From Ekhidna sp. (GTDB lineage Bacteria; Bacteroidota; Bacteroidia; Cytophagales; Cyclobacteriaceae), in contig JABSPG010000330.1 of assembly GCA_013214445.1 (NCBI GenBank), positions 1-5,191 on the forward strand: DNA of 5,191 bases, read 5' to 3'. Every line of letters starts with the position of its first letter. Position 1 is the first letter of the stretch. The position numbers and the translations under genes are program-made. Positions 5,164 to 5,191 of this stretch are shown one piece after another. The notes below the pieces were generated by a model. It made no database searches, was not told the origin of the DNA, and saw nothing but the letters and a program-made list of their open reading frames with translations.

Positions 5164-5191
5164 ACTTAAAGATAGGAACGGCAGATTAGAA

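Noticed and set aside
5119..5191. attI site and Pc promoter of an integron platform
   Set aside because: No integrase sequence and no convincing -35/-10 pair are visible; an upstream attC end is equally likely.

Overview
The window reads as a piece of an integron gene-cassette array, all on the minus strand, whose downstream end is broken by an IS110-type insertion sequence. The host is probably a Bacteroidota bacterium or a relative. The DNA is AT-rich, start codons lack clear Shine-Dalgarno sequences, the TPR lipoprotein has an 'SC-S' lipobox and a Cys-containing C-terminal tail familiar from Bacteroidota TPR proteins, and the transposase N-terminus resembles Bacteroidota IS110 enzymes. This assignment comes from family knowledge, not from a search.

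Layout in the direction of transcription (high to low coordinates). About 5118-5191 holds the tail of an upstream attC or attI site and perhaps a promoter. Cassette A (2817-5117) encodes a 720-aa KAP-family P-loop NTPase and ends in a 119-bp attC. Cassette B (1784-2816) encodes a 261-aa TPR lipoprotein and ends in a very long (239-bp) attC. Cassette C (from 1783 down) carries two overlapping genes, a 121-aa unknown protein and a 298-aa helical protein resembling DUF5677/HEPN-like proteins. Its attC begins at 496, but the second half is absent. Instead there are about 250 bp of structured non-coding DNA (182-429) and then the first 60 codons of an IS110-type transposase, which runs off the window at position 1.

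The cassette interpretation rests on direct sequence evidence. For each of the three cassettes, the first 9-10 bases (including the boundary G) are exactly the reverse complement of the inverse core just after its last stop codon. This is what an attC re-formed in the excised circle requires. Start codons lie 11-25 nt from the cassette edge and stop codons 3-4 nt from the inverse core, so the cassettes are almost entirely coding. No integrase lies in the window.

The most interesting part is 182-429. In IS110-group elements the non-coding end upstream of the transposase encodes a bridge RNA (seekRNA) that pairs with donor and target DNA. Here a perfect TATAAT is followed by two consecutive stem-enclosed loops. 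The second loop contains a 10-nt segment that can pair with the proposed left end of the element beside a CT dinucleotide. The element therefore looks like a bridge-RNA-guided IS that landed in, and split, a cassette recombination site. The cargo (KAP NTPase, HEPN-like protein pair) is compatible with phage defence, but nothing in the window proves that role.
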